The notes: generated by a model not told the origin, from the sequence alone. A stretch of DNA of 49,348 bases from an uncultured Lachnospiraceae bacterium (GCA_947630005.1 CANRGB010000006.1:1-49348); one strand, 5' to 3'. Shown: positions 41,216 through 49,348, numbered from the stretch's first letter. Made by a program: numbers and translations.

Positions 41216-43035
41216 ATACGACAGAAGCTCAGCTTCGGGCGATTTCCCACAAAACCGGTCCGGCCATGATACTGGCCGGGCCCGGTTCGGGAAAAACCCT
41301 GGTGATCACAAACCGGACGAGATATCTGATCGAAGAATATGGGGTCAGTCCCCGCGATATTCTGGTGATCACATTCACCAAAGCAGCCGCGGCCGAAATG
41401 AGGGAACGGTTCTCCCGCATGTCGGATGCGCGCGGCGTGACTTTCGGTACTTTCCATGCCGTTTTTTTCGGCATTCTCAAACATGCTTATCATTACACGG
41501 CCGCCAACATTCTGCGTGAGGAACAGAAATACCGGATTCTTGCGGAACTGACACGGGAACACCGGATTGCTATGGAGGACGAGAAACAGTTTCTGTCTGA
41601 TCTCATCGCGGAGATCAGTACCGTCAAGAATGAGCGGATCGATCTGAATCATTATTATTCCAGCGTCTGTCCCGAGGATGTTTTCCGGGAAATCTTTCGT
41701 AAATATGAGGCTGCGCACAGAGAGCAGGGGCTGATCGATTTTGACGATATGCTCACCTGCAGCTATGAGCTGCTAAAGGAGCGGCCCGATATCCGGGCCG
41801 GATGGCAACGGCGCTTCCGCTATATCCTTGTAGACGAATTTCAGGATATCAATGCGCTGCAGTATGAGATCGTCCGCATGCTGGCCGCACCGGAAGATAA
41901 TTTATTTATCGTGGGAGATGACGACCAGTCGATCTACCGCTTCCGCGGCGCGAAGCCCGAGATCATGCTGAATTTCCCGAAAGATTATCCGAAAGCCGAG
42001 GTGATTGAGCTTGACTGTAATTTCCGCTGTACGCCGTCGATTTTAAACAGCGCTCTGTACGTCATTGAGGGCAATGCGCACCGCTTCGCCAAAAAGCTGC
42101 ACGCGGTCCGCCCGGACGGCCTGCCGGTCGACATACGGGAATTCCGTGATCAGGAGCATGAGATTCTGTATCTGATCCGATGCATCCGCAATGGAATGGA
42201 GCAGGGAAGAAGCGGTTCGGATTTCGCGGTTCTGTTCCGCACGAATCAGGCGGCAAGGCCGTTCGCGGAGCGGATGCTGGAATTTAACCTTCCGTTCTCG
42301 ATGCGCGACGCGCTTCCGAATATTTATGAGCACTGGATCGCGCGCGATCTTTTTGCCTATCTTCATCTGGCGCTGGTACAGACCGACCGGAAAGAATTTC
42401 TCCAGGTGATGAACCGGCCGAAACGGTATTTTGCCCGCGACTGTGTGGACGAGCCGGTTGTGTCGTTTGACGCGCTCCGCGCATATTACGCGGAGAGAGA
42501 CTGGATGCTTGACCGGATCGACCGGCTGGAGGCGGATCTGAAGATCCTGCGCGGGATGAAACCTTACGCCGCGGTCAATTATATCCGCTTCGGCATCGGA
42601 TATGAAAATTTCCTGAGGGAGTACGCAGAGTACAGGAAGATGAATGCGGAAGAACTGATCGATATCCTGGATGAGATCCAGGACGGCGCGAAGCCGTTTC
42701 AGACGGCCAAGGAATGGTTCGCGCATATCAGGGAGTACAAAAAGGCGCTGGAAGAGAAGGGAAAGCAGGAGGAAGACGCCAGCGGCGCGGTCACGCTCGC
42801 GACTCTGCACAGCTCAAAAGGGCTGGAATTTGAAGAGGTCTTTCTTGCTGACGTCAACGAGGGAATCATACCGTACAAAAAAGCGGTTCTTGAGACCGAT
42901 CTCGCGGAAGAGAGAAGGCTGTTTTATGTGGGGATGACGCGGGCGAAGAACCGGCTGCATCTGTTTTATGTCAGGGAAAGATATGGAAACAGGGTGGAAC
43001 GGTCAGAATTTCTGGACGGGCTTATCGCGGATTAA
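41212..43035 (+). CDS. UvrD/Rep-family DNA helicase, short form
   Basis: The protein has 607 residues, about 100 fewer than PcrA/UvrD. All superfamily 1A motifs are present: [10 protein letters not shown] (Walker A), [24 protein letters not shown] (Walker B), [35 protein letters not shown] and [13 protein letters not shown]. It unwinds DNA 3' to 5' and probably acts in repair. The C-terminal Tudor-like tail of PcrA, which contacts RNA polymerase, is absent. The gene is coupled to gltX by a 4-nt overlap, an unusual pairing. Confidence 0.92.
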   Translation: MNTTEAQLRAISHKTGPAMILAGPGSGKTLVITNRTRYLIEEYGVSPRDILVITFTKAAAAEMRERFSRMSDARGVTFGTFHAVFFGILKHAYHYTAANILREEQKYRILAELTREHRIAMEDEKQFLSDLIAEISTVKNERIDLNHYYSSVCPEDVFREIFRKYEAAHREQGLIDFDDMLTCSYELLKERPDIRAGWQRRFRYILVDEFQDINALQYEIVRMLAAPEDNLFIVGDDDQSIYRFRGAKPEIMLNFPKDYPKAEVIELDCNFRCTPSILNSALYVIEGNAHRFAKKLHAVRPDGLPVDIREFRDQEHEILYLIRCIRNGMEQGRSGSDFAVLFRTNQAARPFAERMLEFNLPFSMRDALPNIYEHWIARDLFAYLHLALVQTDRKEFLQVMNRPKRYFARDCVDEPVVSFDALRAYYAERDWMLDRIDRLEADLKILRGMKPYAAVNYIRFGIGYENFLREYAEYRKMNAEELIDILDEIQDGAKPFQTAKEWFAHIREYKKALEEKGKQEEDASGAVTLATLHSSKGLEFEEVFLADVNEGIIPYKKAVLETDLAEERRLFYVGMTRAKNRLHLFYVRERYGNRVERSEFLDGLIAD

Positions 43036-43044
43036 ATAACAAAA

Positions 43045-43123
43045 GCAGGATTTTCCTCCTGCTCGTCCGCGCGGCCCGCATGCCGCGTCAGCAGCTGATT
43101 TTCATATGTGGGCCCTGCACAGC
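43045..43123 (-). repeat. Terminator-associated two-hairpin repeat, copy 5 (minus strand)
   Basis: On the minus strand it begins after the DUF1292 terminator. Hairpin 1 arms are at 43114-43106 and 43081-43073, with one mismatch. Hairpin 2 is GCAGGA/TCCTGC at 43062-43057 and 43050-43045. Its orientation matches the DUF1292 gene, not the helicase. Confidence 0.78.
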
Positions 43124-43157
43124 GAAAAACAGGGGTCGCCGGTTTCGCGGCGATCCC
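43123..43157 (-). terminator. Intrinsic terminator of the DUF1292 gene
   Basis: On the minus strand GGGATCGCCG (43157-43148) pairs with CGGCGACCCC (43141-43132; one wobble), followed by TGTTTTTCGC. Confidence 0.8.
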
Positions 43158-43208
43158 TGCCAGTGCGGCGTTCTTCTTCACTGGATGATGGATGTGGGAG
43201 CGGTAAAG

Positions 43209-43559
43209 CTATTCTTCATCCTCCGCAGGCACGAGCTCGTCATATTCAAGCGAATCGAGCCATTCGTCAAAACCCTCAGCGGCCGCCTCATATTCTTCGT
43301 CATCCTCGATGTTGTCAAGGACGGGCATTCCGTTTTCGACAGCGTAGCGGTAGATAAATACCTCGCCGTCGTCATTCTGGCCGTTTTCATCCAACGGAAG
43401 AAGCGCTATATATTCATGTCCTGCCGCTTTGAATACTGTGAGGATCGAACACTCCAGTGTCTCGTCGTTATCAAGCGTCAAAGTGATCGTCGCACCCTGG
43501 CTGCAGCCCTCAGATCCACAGTTTGCGCAGTCACCGCTGCAGTTTTCTAAATCGCTCAT
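43209..43559 (-). CDS. DUF1292-domain protein with cysteine-rich N-terminus
   Basis: The protein has 116 residues. The start is the ATG at 43559 on the minus strand, with GGAG upstream; a longer form to 43577 overlaps that site. The DUF1292 core is seen in ITLTLDNDETLECSILTVF and EYIALLPLDE, with an acidic tail. Before it is a cluster of cysteines (CSGDCANCGSEGC), a possible metal site. Function is unknown. It is the first minus-strand gene in the window and is transcribed toward the helicase. Confidence 0.88.
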   Translation of the reverse strand: MSDLENCSGDCANCGSEGCSQGATITLTLDNDETLECSILTVFKAAGHEYIALLPLDENGQNDDGEVFIYRYAVENGMPVLDNIEDDEEYEAAAEGFDEWLDSLEYDELVPAEDEE

Positions 43560-43686
43560 TTGTATCTCCTCTCTCAAAAATGTTCTGGTATCAATTTATC
43601 AAAAAAACAGTTGTTTTGCAAGAAGATTTTGTTCCGTTATTTTACAAAATTTCAAGAAAAATATGGGAAATCACAGAGATTAATGC

Positions 43687-43692
43687 TATAAT
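43687..43692 (+). promoter_or_regulatory. -10 element before the exonuclease gene
   Basis: A perfect TATAAT, 27 nt before the ATG. The -35 region (GGGAAA, 17 nt upstream) is poor, so the promoter may need help. Confidence 0.45.
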
Positions 43693-43718
43693 GAGCGCAT
43701 AACAGGGAGGGATGCATT

Positions 43719-44471
43719 ATGCGGTTGATTTCATGGAATGTAAACGGGCTGCGCGCGTGCGTGCAGAAAGGATTTATGGAATATTTCCGGCAGGCGCAGG
43801 CGGATATTTTCTGTATTCAGGAGAGCAAGCTTCAGGAAGGGCAGATCTCGCTTGAGACGCCGGGATACTTCCAGTACTGGAATTATGCCAGGAAGAAAGG
43901 ATATTCCGGAACCGCAGTGTTTGCCAGAACAGAACCTCTGTCTGTGTCATATGGCCTGGGGATTGAGGAGCATGATCAGGAGGGGCGTGTCATCACGCTG
44001 GAGTACGATGAATTTTACCTCGTCACGGTCTATACCCCGAATTCACAGGACGGGCTGGCGCGGCTTGACTACCGGATGGCCTGGGAAGACGCTTTTTTTG
44101 CTTATCTGAAAGGACTGGAGAAGAAAAAACCGGTTATTTTCTGCGGCGACCTGAATGTGGCGCATCGGGAAATTGATCTGAAAAATCCGAAAACAAACCG
44201 GAAAAACGCAGGTTTTACGGATGAGGAACGCGCGAAATTTACCCGTCTTGCCGAGAACGGCTTTATCGACACATTCCGGTATTTTTATCCGGATCAGGAA
44301 GGAATCTACAGCTGGTGGTCGTATCGCTTCCGGGCGCGGGAGAAAAATGCGGGATGGCGTATTGACTATTTTTGTGTGTCGGAATGTCTGAAGGACCGGC
44401 TTGTGGACGCGAAGATTCACACAGACGTTTTCGGTTCCGATCACTGTCCGGTGGAACTGGAGATTCGTTAA
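43719..44471 (+). CDS. Exodeoxyribonuclease III / AP endonuclease
   Basis: The protein has 250 residues of the ExoA/Xth family. Motifs in order: [21 protein letters not shown] (metal-binding Glu), [20 protein letters not shown] (Asp/Asn pair), WRIDYF and [11 protein letters not shown] (catalytic Asp-His). It cleaves DNA at abasic sites in base-excision repair. CAGGGAGG lies before the ATG. Length fits bacterial ExoA. Confidence 0.95.
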   Translation: MRLISWNVNGLRACVQKGFMEYFRQAQADIFCIQESKLQEGQISLETPGYFQYWNYARKKGYSGTAVFARTEPLSVSYGLGIEEHDQEGRVITLEYDEFYLVTVYTPNSQDGLARLDYRMAWEDAFFAYLKGLEKKKPVIFCGDLNVAHREIDLKNPKTNRKNAGFTDEERAKFTRLAENGFIDTFRYFYPDQEGIYSWWSYRFRAREKNAGWRIDYFCVSECLKDRLVDAKIHTDVFGSDHCPVELEIR

Positions 44472-44530
44472 ACAGATAAGTTTCAGAAACAGCAGCTCTG
44501 TGCAACATGGTGAGCGGAAGGGAGGATAAT

Positions 44531-46525
44531 TTGCAGAGCAAAAACAGGCACCTGGACTTAAACGCGGTAAAATACAGTACAGCAGAGGAAACAGGCAGGA
44601 AACCTGGAGTATACGTTGAGGATCATGAGACTTATTTCGTACAAAAATGCGGGGAGAAGGAGACGTTTCTGCTTCTCTATCAGGAAGGGGAGAAGCTGCC
44701 GGCGTGCGAGATTCCTTTCCCGGCCCCTGCCGTTCGGGGAGGGGCGTCTGTCATAAAGATAAAGCTGCCGGCCGGCGGCGGATATGAATATAATTTCAGA
44801 ACCGGAGATCAGATCATCACGGATCGGTACGCGCGTCAGATCAGCGGCCGCGAACAGTTCGGAAAGGCTGCTCCGAAGGATCCGCACGGCGTCCGAGGCG
44901 TGGTTCCTCCGAAAAAGTATGACTGGCAGGGAGACGCTTTGCCGGAGATCCCGTATGAGGACGCGGTCATGTATCAGCTTCACGTCCGCGGGTATACGAT
45001 GCAGAAAAACGCGGGGGTGCGGCATAAGGGGACGTTCCGCGGGCTGCAGGAGAAGCTTCCTTATCTGAGAGAGCTCGGAGTGAATCAGCTGCGCCTCATG
45101 CCGGCCTATGAGTTTGAGGAACTGATCGCTCCGGTTCAGGAAAAAATCCCGGACTGGGCGAAGGGTTACGTGCCCGCGCGGACAGAAGTCCCTGCGGCGG
45201 AAAGCGGGGCGGAGATTTCCCGGCCCGACTCCGTATATGAAACGGAGGGAATGCCTCAAAAAGCAGAGAAGCCGTCCGAAGCGGAACCTCTGTGCCGCGT
45301 CAATTTCTGGGGATACACAGGCGGTTTTTATTTTGCCCCCAAAGCTTCCTACGCGGCGGAGCCGGCCCGGGCGGCCTGTGAGTTTAAGGATCTGGTTCGC
45401 GCCTGCCACCGGGAAAAGATCGAGGTTATCATGGAATTTTTCTTTGACGGCGGGACGGATTTTGGAATGATCGCCGACTGTCTGGAGTTCTGGGCGAAGG
45501 AGTACCATATCGATGGGTTTGCCGTGTCCGCGCGCGCCGGTGTGACGGCGGAGCTCGCCCGTCTGCCGCTGTTTGCGGACCGGAAGCTCATCTGTACCTG
45601 GTTTGATCAGGATGCGCTCGATCACCGCTGCAGCGCCGCGAAAAGGATGCTCGCGGAGTCGAACGACGGGTTCCGGGACGACTGCCGGAGGCTGCTGAAA
45701 GGGGAGAGCGGCTGTCTTGGGAATTTTGCGGTCAGAACCCGGCGCAGTCCGGCGGATCACGCGGTCGTCAATTATATAACGAATCATGACGGTTTTACGC
45801 TGATGGATCTTGTCTCCTATGACTGCAAGCATAATGAGGCCAACGGAGAAATGGGAAGGGACGGTTCGGATTACAATCTGAGCTGGAACTGCGGCGCTGA
45901 GGGAGCGACGAAAAAACGGGATATCCTGCAGCTTCGCCTGCGCCAGAGAAAGAACGCGTTCGCCATGCTGCTTCTGTCCCAGGGGACGCCGATGCTGCTT
46001 GCGGGAGACGAGTTCGGAAATTCCCAGAACGGCAACAACAATCCCTATTGTCATGACAGTGAGCTGACCTGGATCGACTGGAGCCAGAGGCGCGGCGGAT
46101 ACGGAAAGGAACTGTGTTCCTTTGTAAAGGATCTGACCGCGTTCCGCCGAAAGCACCGGATCCTCCATATGCCGCAGGAACCGTCCTGCGCGGATCTGCG
46201 CTCCTGCGGTTATCCGGATCTCTCGTATCACAGCTCAAACGCGTGGTACGGAGCGTTTGAACCCGCCAACTGCCACCTTGGCTGCATGTACGACGGGAGG
46301 TATGCCGGGGAGGACTGTTTCGTGTATATTGCTTATAATACGCACTGGACGCCGCAGGAATTCGCGCTTCCGCAGCTTCCCTGCGGGATGAGCTGGCGCC
46401 GGGTGATCGATACATCGGAAAGGGAAAGTTTTATTCAGGATGGAGAACAGAAAAGTTATGAAAAGGAAAAAGCATTCAAGGTTCCTGAGAGAACTGTCGT
46501 GGTTCTGGAAGCGTATCAGAGATAA
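44531..46525 (+). CDS. GH13-like (glycogen debranching/isoamylase-type) protein lacking catalytic residues
   Basis: The protein has 664 residues. TTG 44531 is preferred (GGAGG 5 nt before); ATG 44507 has no site. The fold is recognised from MYQLHVRGYT, LGVNQLRLMPAYEFEE, NFWGYTGGFYFAP, NYITNHDGFTLMDLVSYD, HNEANGE and GTPMLLAGDEFGNSQNGNNN, all as in GlgX/isoamylase. Yet region I (normally D-x-x-x-N-H) reads IMEFFFDGG, region II (normally DGFRFD) reads DGFAVS with Ser333 at the nucleophile place, and region III (normally the acid Glu) reads LICTWFD. It should be inactive on glucans, perhaps a binding or regulatory pseudoenzyme. A short extra loop at about 225-260 is low-complexity. Confidence 0.82.
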   Translation: MQSKNRHLDLNAVKYSTAEETGRKPGVYVEDHETYFVQKCGEKETFLLLYQEGEKLPACEIPFPAPAVRGGASVIKIKLPAGGGYEYNFRTGDQIITDRYARQISGREQFGKAAPKDPHGVRGVVPPKKYDWQGDALPEIPYEDAVMYQLHVRGYTMQKNAGVRHKGTFRGLQEKLPYLRELGVNQLRLMPAYEFEELIAPVQEKIPDWAKGYVPARTEVPAAESGAEISRPDSVYETEGMPQKAEKPSEAEPLCRVNFWGYTGGFYFAPKASYAAEPARAACEFKDLVRACHREKIEVIMEFFFDGGTDFGMIADCLEFWAKEYHIDGFAVSARAGVTAELARLPLFADRKLICTWFDQDALDHRCSAAKRMLAESNDGFRDDCRRLLKGESGCLGNFAVRTRRSPADHAVVNYITNHDGFTLMDLVSYDCKHNEANGEMGRDGSDYNLSWNCGAEGATKKRDILQLRLRQRKNAFAMLLLSQGTPMLLAGDEFGNSQNGNNNPYCHDSELTWIDWSQRRGGYGKELCSFVKDLTAFRRKHRILHMPQEPSCADLRSCGYPDLSYHSSNAWYGAFEPANCHLGCMYDGRYAGEDCFVYIAYNTHWTPQEFALPQLPCGMSWRRVIDTSERESFIQDGEQKSYEKEKAFKVPERTVVVLEAYQR

Positions 46526-47117
46526 GACCGCGTTTTTGAAGAAAGCCGCGTCGCTTTTGACCTGGGAAAAAACAAAGGGGCATTTTAAGACGATCACGGA
46601 TCACAAGCTTCTGGTCATGCGCTACTGCTTCAAAGTCGGGCTGTACAGGCAGGGGCTGCTCCATGATCTGTCCAAATATTCGCCTTCGGAATTTATACAG
46701 GGCTGTATGTACTACCAGGGAGGAACGCGCAGCCCGAACAACGGCGAGCGCGAGGACAAAGGCTACTCCTACGCCTGGCTGCACCACAAGGGAAGGAACC
46801 GGCATCATTTTGAGTTCTGGATGGACTATTCGCTTCAGACGGGAGACGGAAGATATCCTCTGCAGGGCGTCAGAATGCCCCGCAAATATGTGGCGGAAAT
46901 GCTGATGGACCGGATCAGCGCGTCAAAAAATTATAATAAGGATTCTTACACGCAGCATGAGCCGCTCCAGTATTTTGAGAGAGGACGGGGACGGGTGCTG
47001 CTGCATCCGCAGACAAGCCGCGAACTGCGCGGGATGCTGCGGATCCTCGACGAGAGAGGAGAGGAGGAGCTGTTCCGCTTCGTGAAGGACTATTACCTGA
47101 AAGGAAAAGAAATCTGA
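46440..47117 (+). CDS. DUF5662-family protein
   Basis: The protein has 225 residues, overlapping the GH13-like gene by 86 bp in another frame. The ATG at 46440 has only a weak site; ATG 46458 is an alternative. A basic N-terminus (KRKKHSRFL) precedes the conserved body: HFKTITDHKLLVMRYCFKVG, LLHDLSKYSPSEF (HD-type pair), YAWLHHKGRNRHHFEFW and YTQHEPLQYF. The His/Asp pattern resembles HD-superfamily hydrolases, but activity is unknown. It is co-transcribed with the GH13-like gene and ends at a strong terminator. Confidence 0.82.
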   Translation: MENRKVMKRKKHSRFLRELSWFWKRIRDKTAFLKKAASLLTWEKTKGHFKTITDHKLLVMRYCFKVGLYRQGLLHDLSKYSPSEFIQGCMYYQGGTRSPNNGEREDKGYSYAWLHHKGRNRHHFEFWMDYSLQTGDGRYPLQGVRMPRKYVAEMLMDRISASKNYNKDSYTQHEPLQYFERGRGRVLLHPQTSRELRGMLRILDERGEEELFRFVKDYYLKGKEI

Positions 47118-47119
47118 TA

Positions 47120-47184
47120 AAAGACTGCCGCAAAAATTCGACAGGCGAAGGAAGTTCTGTCTGATGTTTTGCGGCAGTCTTTTT
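47120..47184 (+). terminator. Intrinsic terminator, 17-bp stem
   Basis: 47120-47136 pairs with 47168-47184 (core AAGACTGCCGC / GCGGCAGTCTT), with an inner GACAG/CTGTC stem and a T run. It starts 2 nt after the DUF5662 stop. Confidence 0.88.
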
Positions 47185-47185
47185 G

Positions 47186-47270
47186 TGCGCAGGCCCGTGT
47201 AAGGAAGTCAGCTGCTGACGCAGCACACGGGCCGCGCGGCGAGCAGGAGGAAGAACCGCCTCCTACTCGA
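47186..47270 (+). repeat. Terminator-associated two-hairpin repeat, copy 6
   Basis: Hairpin 1 is GGCCCGTGT (47193-47201) with ACACGGGCC (47225-47233). Hairpin 2 is GAGCAGGAGG (47241-47250) with CCTCCTACTC (47259-47268), one mismatch. The 73 nt from here to the end of luxS hold nothing recognised. Confidence 0.82.
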
Positions 47271-47343
47271 TTCGAGGGGGGCGGTCCGGGGAGGTTTTCG
47301 GAAAGTTTTCGCCTTGTACTCTGACAGTCCCCGTGCGGATGAA

Positions 47344-47823
47344 TCAGGAAGGATATGAAAGCCGTTCTTCCGTGACCTGAGACAGTACTTCGGTCAGATA
47401 TTTTTCGGCGTAATAGCGGGCCATCGGCAGATTCATATCGAGGTAGTTGCCGCAGTCCTTCGCGCACGCGCCCGGAATTTCTCCGTCAAAGCCGCGGATG
47501 AAGGAAAACATTTCCCTCATCAGATCTATGAGATCCGACGATTCATAATCCCCGGCGAGCACGAGATAAAAACCCGTACGGCAGCCCATCGGACCGAAAT
47601 AGATAGTTTTCGGGGCGTAAACCGGATGATTGCGCAGGAAGGTCGCCCCAAGATGTTCGATCGCGTGAACCTCGGCCGTGTTCATGACGGGCTCCCGGTT
47701 CGGTCTTGTGACGCGGATGTCAAACGTTGTGAGGATCTCGCTTCCGACCGTGTCTTTTCTTGACACATAAAGACCTGGAAGAAGGCGGAGATGATCCACG
47801 GTAAAGCTTGCAATTTTTTCCAT
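47344..47823 (-). CDS. luxS: S-ribosylhomocysteine lyase (autoinducer-2 synthase)
   Basis: The protein has 159 residues. The metal site is visible as HAIEH (HxxEH) and the later Cys in KDCGNYLDMNL; the catalytic Cys is in GPMGCRTGFYLV. It splits S-ribosylhomocysteine to homocysteine and DPD, the AI-2 precursor, in the activated methyl cycle. AAAGGATC lies before the ATG. It is transcribed alone, toward the DUF5662 gene. Confidence 0.96.
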   Translation of the reverse strand: MEKIASFTVDHLRLLPGLYVSRKDTVGSEILTTFDIRVTRPNREPVMNTAEVHAIEHLGATFLRNHPVYAPKTIYFGPMGCRTGFYLVLAGDYESSDLIDLMREMFSFIRGFDGEIPGACAKDCGNYLDMNLPMARYYAEKYLTEVLSQVTEERLSYPS

Positions 47824-47883
47824 AGAAGATCCTTTCCGCCGCGATTCTGAACAAAACGCGGCTGTTATAATAAGTTTGTCTCT

Positions 47884-47912
47884 ATCTTAGCTCTTTTTGA
47901 AACTCTGGTCAA
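47884..47912 (-). promoter_or_regulatory. SigA-type promoter of luxS
   Basis: On the minus strand TTGACC (47912-47907), a 17-nt spacer and TAAGAT (47889-47884), 61 nt before the start. The leader contains a CCGCG/CGCGG hairpin; no SAM riboswitch was recognised. Confidence 0.7.
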
Positions 47913-47936
47913 CCGGAATCCGTTTCTCTGGTTACT

Positions 47937-48215
47937 GTTTACTCTCTTGCAGGTCGTGAACATAAAGTGCTCCGCGATGCACAGAAATCACCTCGCGGGA
48001 CAGCGCATGTGTGGACTGTAAACATCAATATGAAAGTCCACGGACTGTTCCGTGCTTACGCACTCTCACAGTCCTGCATGTATTCGCAAATCGCGCTGCT
48101 CACATTCGTTCGCATCGCTGTTTTGCTCATACCTGCTTGTGTCTCTTATACAGAGCCGGTCTGGCAAGCAAGCTTGCCGCCTGGCTCTGTATAGAGACGG
48201 ACTTTCATAGTAAAC
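47937..48215. other. Highly palindromic non-coding segment (possible MITE-like element)
   Basis: GTTTACT (47937-47943) and AGTAAAC (48209-48215) bound about 280 nt full of dyads: ATGAAAGTCC (48030-48039) with GGACTTTCAT (48199-48208), CACGGA/TCCGTG, and a long hairpin of GTCTCTTATACAGAGCC (48141-48157) with GGCTCTGTATAGAGAC (48183-48198) around an inner GGCAAG/CTTGCC. The repeat at 47954-48001 lies inside. No gene is seen; short reading frames here have no family features or ribosome-binding sites. Confidence 0.4.
47954..48001 (-). repeat. Compact copy of the interspersed repeat also found at 3980-4085
   Basis: On the minus strand TCCCGCGAGGTGATTT runs directly into CTGTGCATCGCGGAGC and TTATGTTCAC. 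The 3980-4085 copy has the same blocks in the same order, but split. The CGCGA/TCGCG ends can pair. Confidence 0.5.
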
Positions 48216-48222
48216 ACTATAA

Positions 48223-48262
48223 AACAGTTGACAACTGTTATAAACTGTTATATACTGTTAAC
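48223..48262 (+). promoter_or_regulatory. Promoter with overlapping operator of the GntR-ABC operon
   Basis: TTGACA (48228-48233), a 17-nt spacer and TATACT (48251-48256). AACAGTT (48223-48229) and AACTGTT (48233-48239) form a perfect dyad across the -35, and ACTGTTA recurs three times through the spacer and -10. This fits autorepression by the YtrA-like protein. Confidence 0.7.
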
Positions 48263-48279
48263 AACAGAGGAGGCAGCCT

Positions 48280-48660
48280 ATGAAGATCATCATAACCCAC
48301 TCATCCATGGTTCCCATCTACGAGCAGATCATAGACCAGGTCAAGGCCTTGATCCGCAGCGGGGAACTTTGTGAAAATGAAATCCTCCCGTCTGTGCGTT
48401 CCCTCTCCCGTGATCTGAAGATCAGCGCGCTCACCGTGAAAAAGGCGTACGACCGCCTTGAGGAGGATGGCCTGACCGTCACAGTCCACGGCAAGGGAAC
48501 GTTCATCGCCGCAGCGAACAAGGAGCGCCTGCTCGAGGAGCAGAAGCGCGAGGTGGAAGCCGATTTTGAACTGGCCATTCAAAAAGGCAGAAAATGCGGA
48601 CTGACTGATGAGGAGATGAGACAATTGTTTGAACTTGTTTTGGAGGAATCATTATGCTGA
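48280..48660 (+). CDS. GntR-family transcriptional repressor, YtrA subfamily
   Basis: The protein has 126 residues. The winged helix-turn-helix is typical (PIYEQIIDQVKALIRSGEL, LPSVRSLSRDLKISALTVKK, GKGTFIA), followed by only about 45 helical residues, which is the short YtrA form. Such proteins usually repress their own operon with an ABC exporter, often one responsive to wall-active antibiotics. GGAGG precedes the ATG. The stop overlaps the ATPase start by 7 nt. Confidence 0.92.
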   Translation: MKIIITHSSMVPIYEQIIDQVKALIRSGELCENEILPSVRSLSRDLKISALTVKKAYDRLEEDGLTVTVHGKGTFIAAANKERLLEEQKREVEADFELAIQKGRKCGLTDEEMRQLFELVLEESLC

Positions 48661-49348
48661 AAATTGAAAATCTGAAAAAGAATTACGGGACATTCCATCT
48701 TGACTGTTCCATGGAGGTGGCGAACGGCTGCGTGACCGGCCTGATCGGACAGAACGGAGCCGGAAAGACCACCGTGTTTAAGGCCATTCTCGGACTGATC
48801 CATCCCCTGGGAGGCAGTATCCGTGTGTTCGGAAAGGACGCGTCCGAGCTGACCAGCAGGGACCGGCAGCGGATCGGCGTTGTGCTGTCTGATTCCGGGT
48901 TCTCCGGATACCTGAGCATCCGGGATATCACGTCCATCATGGCGAATCTGTACGACCGGTTTGACAGAGAATATTTTTGTCAGCAGTGCAGAAACTACCA
49001 GCTGCCGGAAAATAAAAAAATAAAGGACTTTTCTACCGGCATGAAGGCAAAATTAAAGATGCTCGCGGCCGTCTCGCACGGAGCTGATCTGCTGATTCTC
49101 GATGAGCCGACGGCAGGACTGGACGTGGTGGCCCGGGAGGACCTGCTCGATATCCTGCGGCAGTTTATGGAGCAGGATGAAAACCACGCGATCCTGATCA
49201 GTTCCCACATCTCTTCCGATCTGGAGGGACTGTGCGATGAACTGTACATGATTCACAACGGAAAGATTATTCTGCACGAGGAGACTGACGTGCTGCTTGA
49301 CCGCTATGCGGTGCTGAAGCTGGATCCCGCCCAGTACCAGAAGATTGA
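48654..49348 (+). CDS. ABC transporter ATP-binding protein, YtrB-like (3' end cut by window)
   Basis: The visible 231 codons start at ATG 48654 (GGAGG upstream). Walker A is GLIGQNGAGKTT, the signature FSTGMKAKLKML and Walker B LLILDEPTAGLD, with the switch His in ISSHI. This form with FSTGM is common in small two-component exporters regulated by YtrA. The permease would lie beyond the window. Confidence 0.9.
   Translation, partial: MLKIENLKKNYGTFHLDCSMEVANGCVTGLIGQNGAGKTTVFKAILGLIHPLGGSIRVFGKDASELTSRDRQRIGVVLSDSGFSGYLSIRDITSIMANLYDRFDREYFCQQCRNYQLPENKKIKDFSTGMKAKLKMLAAVSHGADLLILDEPTAGLDVVAREDLLDILRQFMEQDENHAILISSHISSDLEGLCDELYMIHNGKIILHEETDVLLDRYAVLKLDPAQYQKI

Noticed and set aside
44558-46231. 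Minus-strand open frame opposite the GH13-like gene
   Set aside because: No motif or ribosome-binding site; the plus strand carries GH13 scaffold motifs throughout.
8148-47270. Repeats considered as a CRISPR array or as REP/BIME units with a transposase
   Set aside because: Copies are dispersed, not regularly spaced, and no cas genes or REP-associated transposase are in the window.
47118-47343. Possible tRNA near GATTCGA at 47269
   Set aside because: No cloverleaf arms or CCA end could be built; the sequence belongs to the repeat's trailing end.

Overview
The window reads as chromosomal DNA of an anaerobic, spore-forming Firmicute, most likely a member of the Lachnospiraceae (Clostridia). 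The basis is the spore-coat operon cotJABC, a SpoIID-like protein, an oxygen-sensitive ribonucleotide reductase activase (NrdG), flavin-based NuoF/GltD redox proteins, YesM/YesN-type sensing, strong AGGAGG ribosome-binding sites and TTGACA/TATAAT promoters. No phage, plasmid, CRISPR array, complete insertion sequence, rRNA or tRNA was recognised. The first gene (NuoF-like) and the last gene (ABC ATPase) are cut by the window edges.

Layout. 1-3958: end of a NuoF-type subunit, then a 1,167-residue fusion (2Fe-2S, GltD/NfnB-like, 2x4Fe-4S, NuoG-like); this looks like an electron-bifurcating transhydrogenase (Stn-like) operon. 4336-6400: CBS-domain protein and a secreted amidase with wall-binding repeats. 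6520-10041: branched-chain amino-acid genes ilvN, ilvC, leuC, leuD. 10219-21688: a cell-wall peptide block with an oligopeptide ABC transporter (oppDFBCA), an L-Ala-D/L-Glu epimerase, an unusual SH3/NlpC-P60/beta-lactamase-like fusion, a SpoIID-like protein and a YihY-type membrane protein. 21948-27096: a compact three-gene operon of a beta-CASP-like metallo-hydrolase, a GrpE-like coiled-coil protein and a divergent 952-residue Hsp70 with an extra C-terminal helical region. 27383-29547: a histidine phosphatase, queA and nrdG. 30141-36843: a sugar-binding protein, YesM-type kinase, YesN-type regulator and cytosolic GH20 hexosaminidase, with no permease. 36985-43035: cotJABC, an FtsW/RodA protein, gltX and a short UvrD-like helicase. 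43209-49348: a DUF1292 protein, exonuclease III, a GH13-like protein lacking its catalytic residues, a DUF5662 protein, luxS, and a YtrA-like repressor with its ABC ATPase.

The genes work together as follows. OppDFBCA plus the epimerase and NlpC/P60 enzyme match the known route for importing wall peptides and recycling L-Ala-D-Glu. The binding protein, kinase and regulator would sense an extracellular sugar and probably control the GH20 enzyme. The GrpE-like protein is the natural nucleotide-exchange partner of the divergent Hsp70, and the metallo-hydrolase would be either their client or the effector of the system. This last operon is the best candidate for an undescribed system.

A second distinctive signal is a repeat of about 85 bp made of two hairpins. 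It has five full copies, one truncated copy and one decayed stretch. Every full copy begins 12-18 nt beyond the stem of an intrinsic terminator, in the same orientation as the upstream gene. The first hairpin has compensatory base changes between copies, which suggests that a folded structure is maintained.
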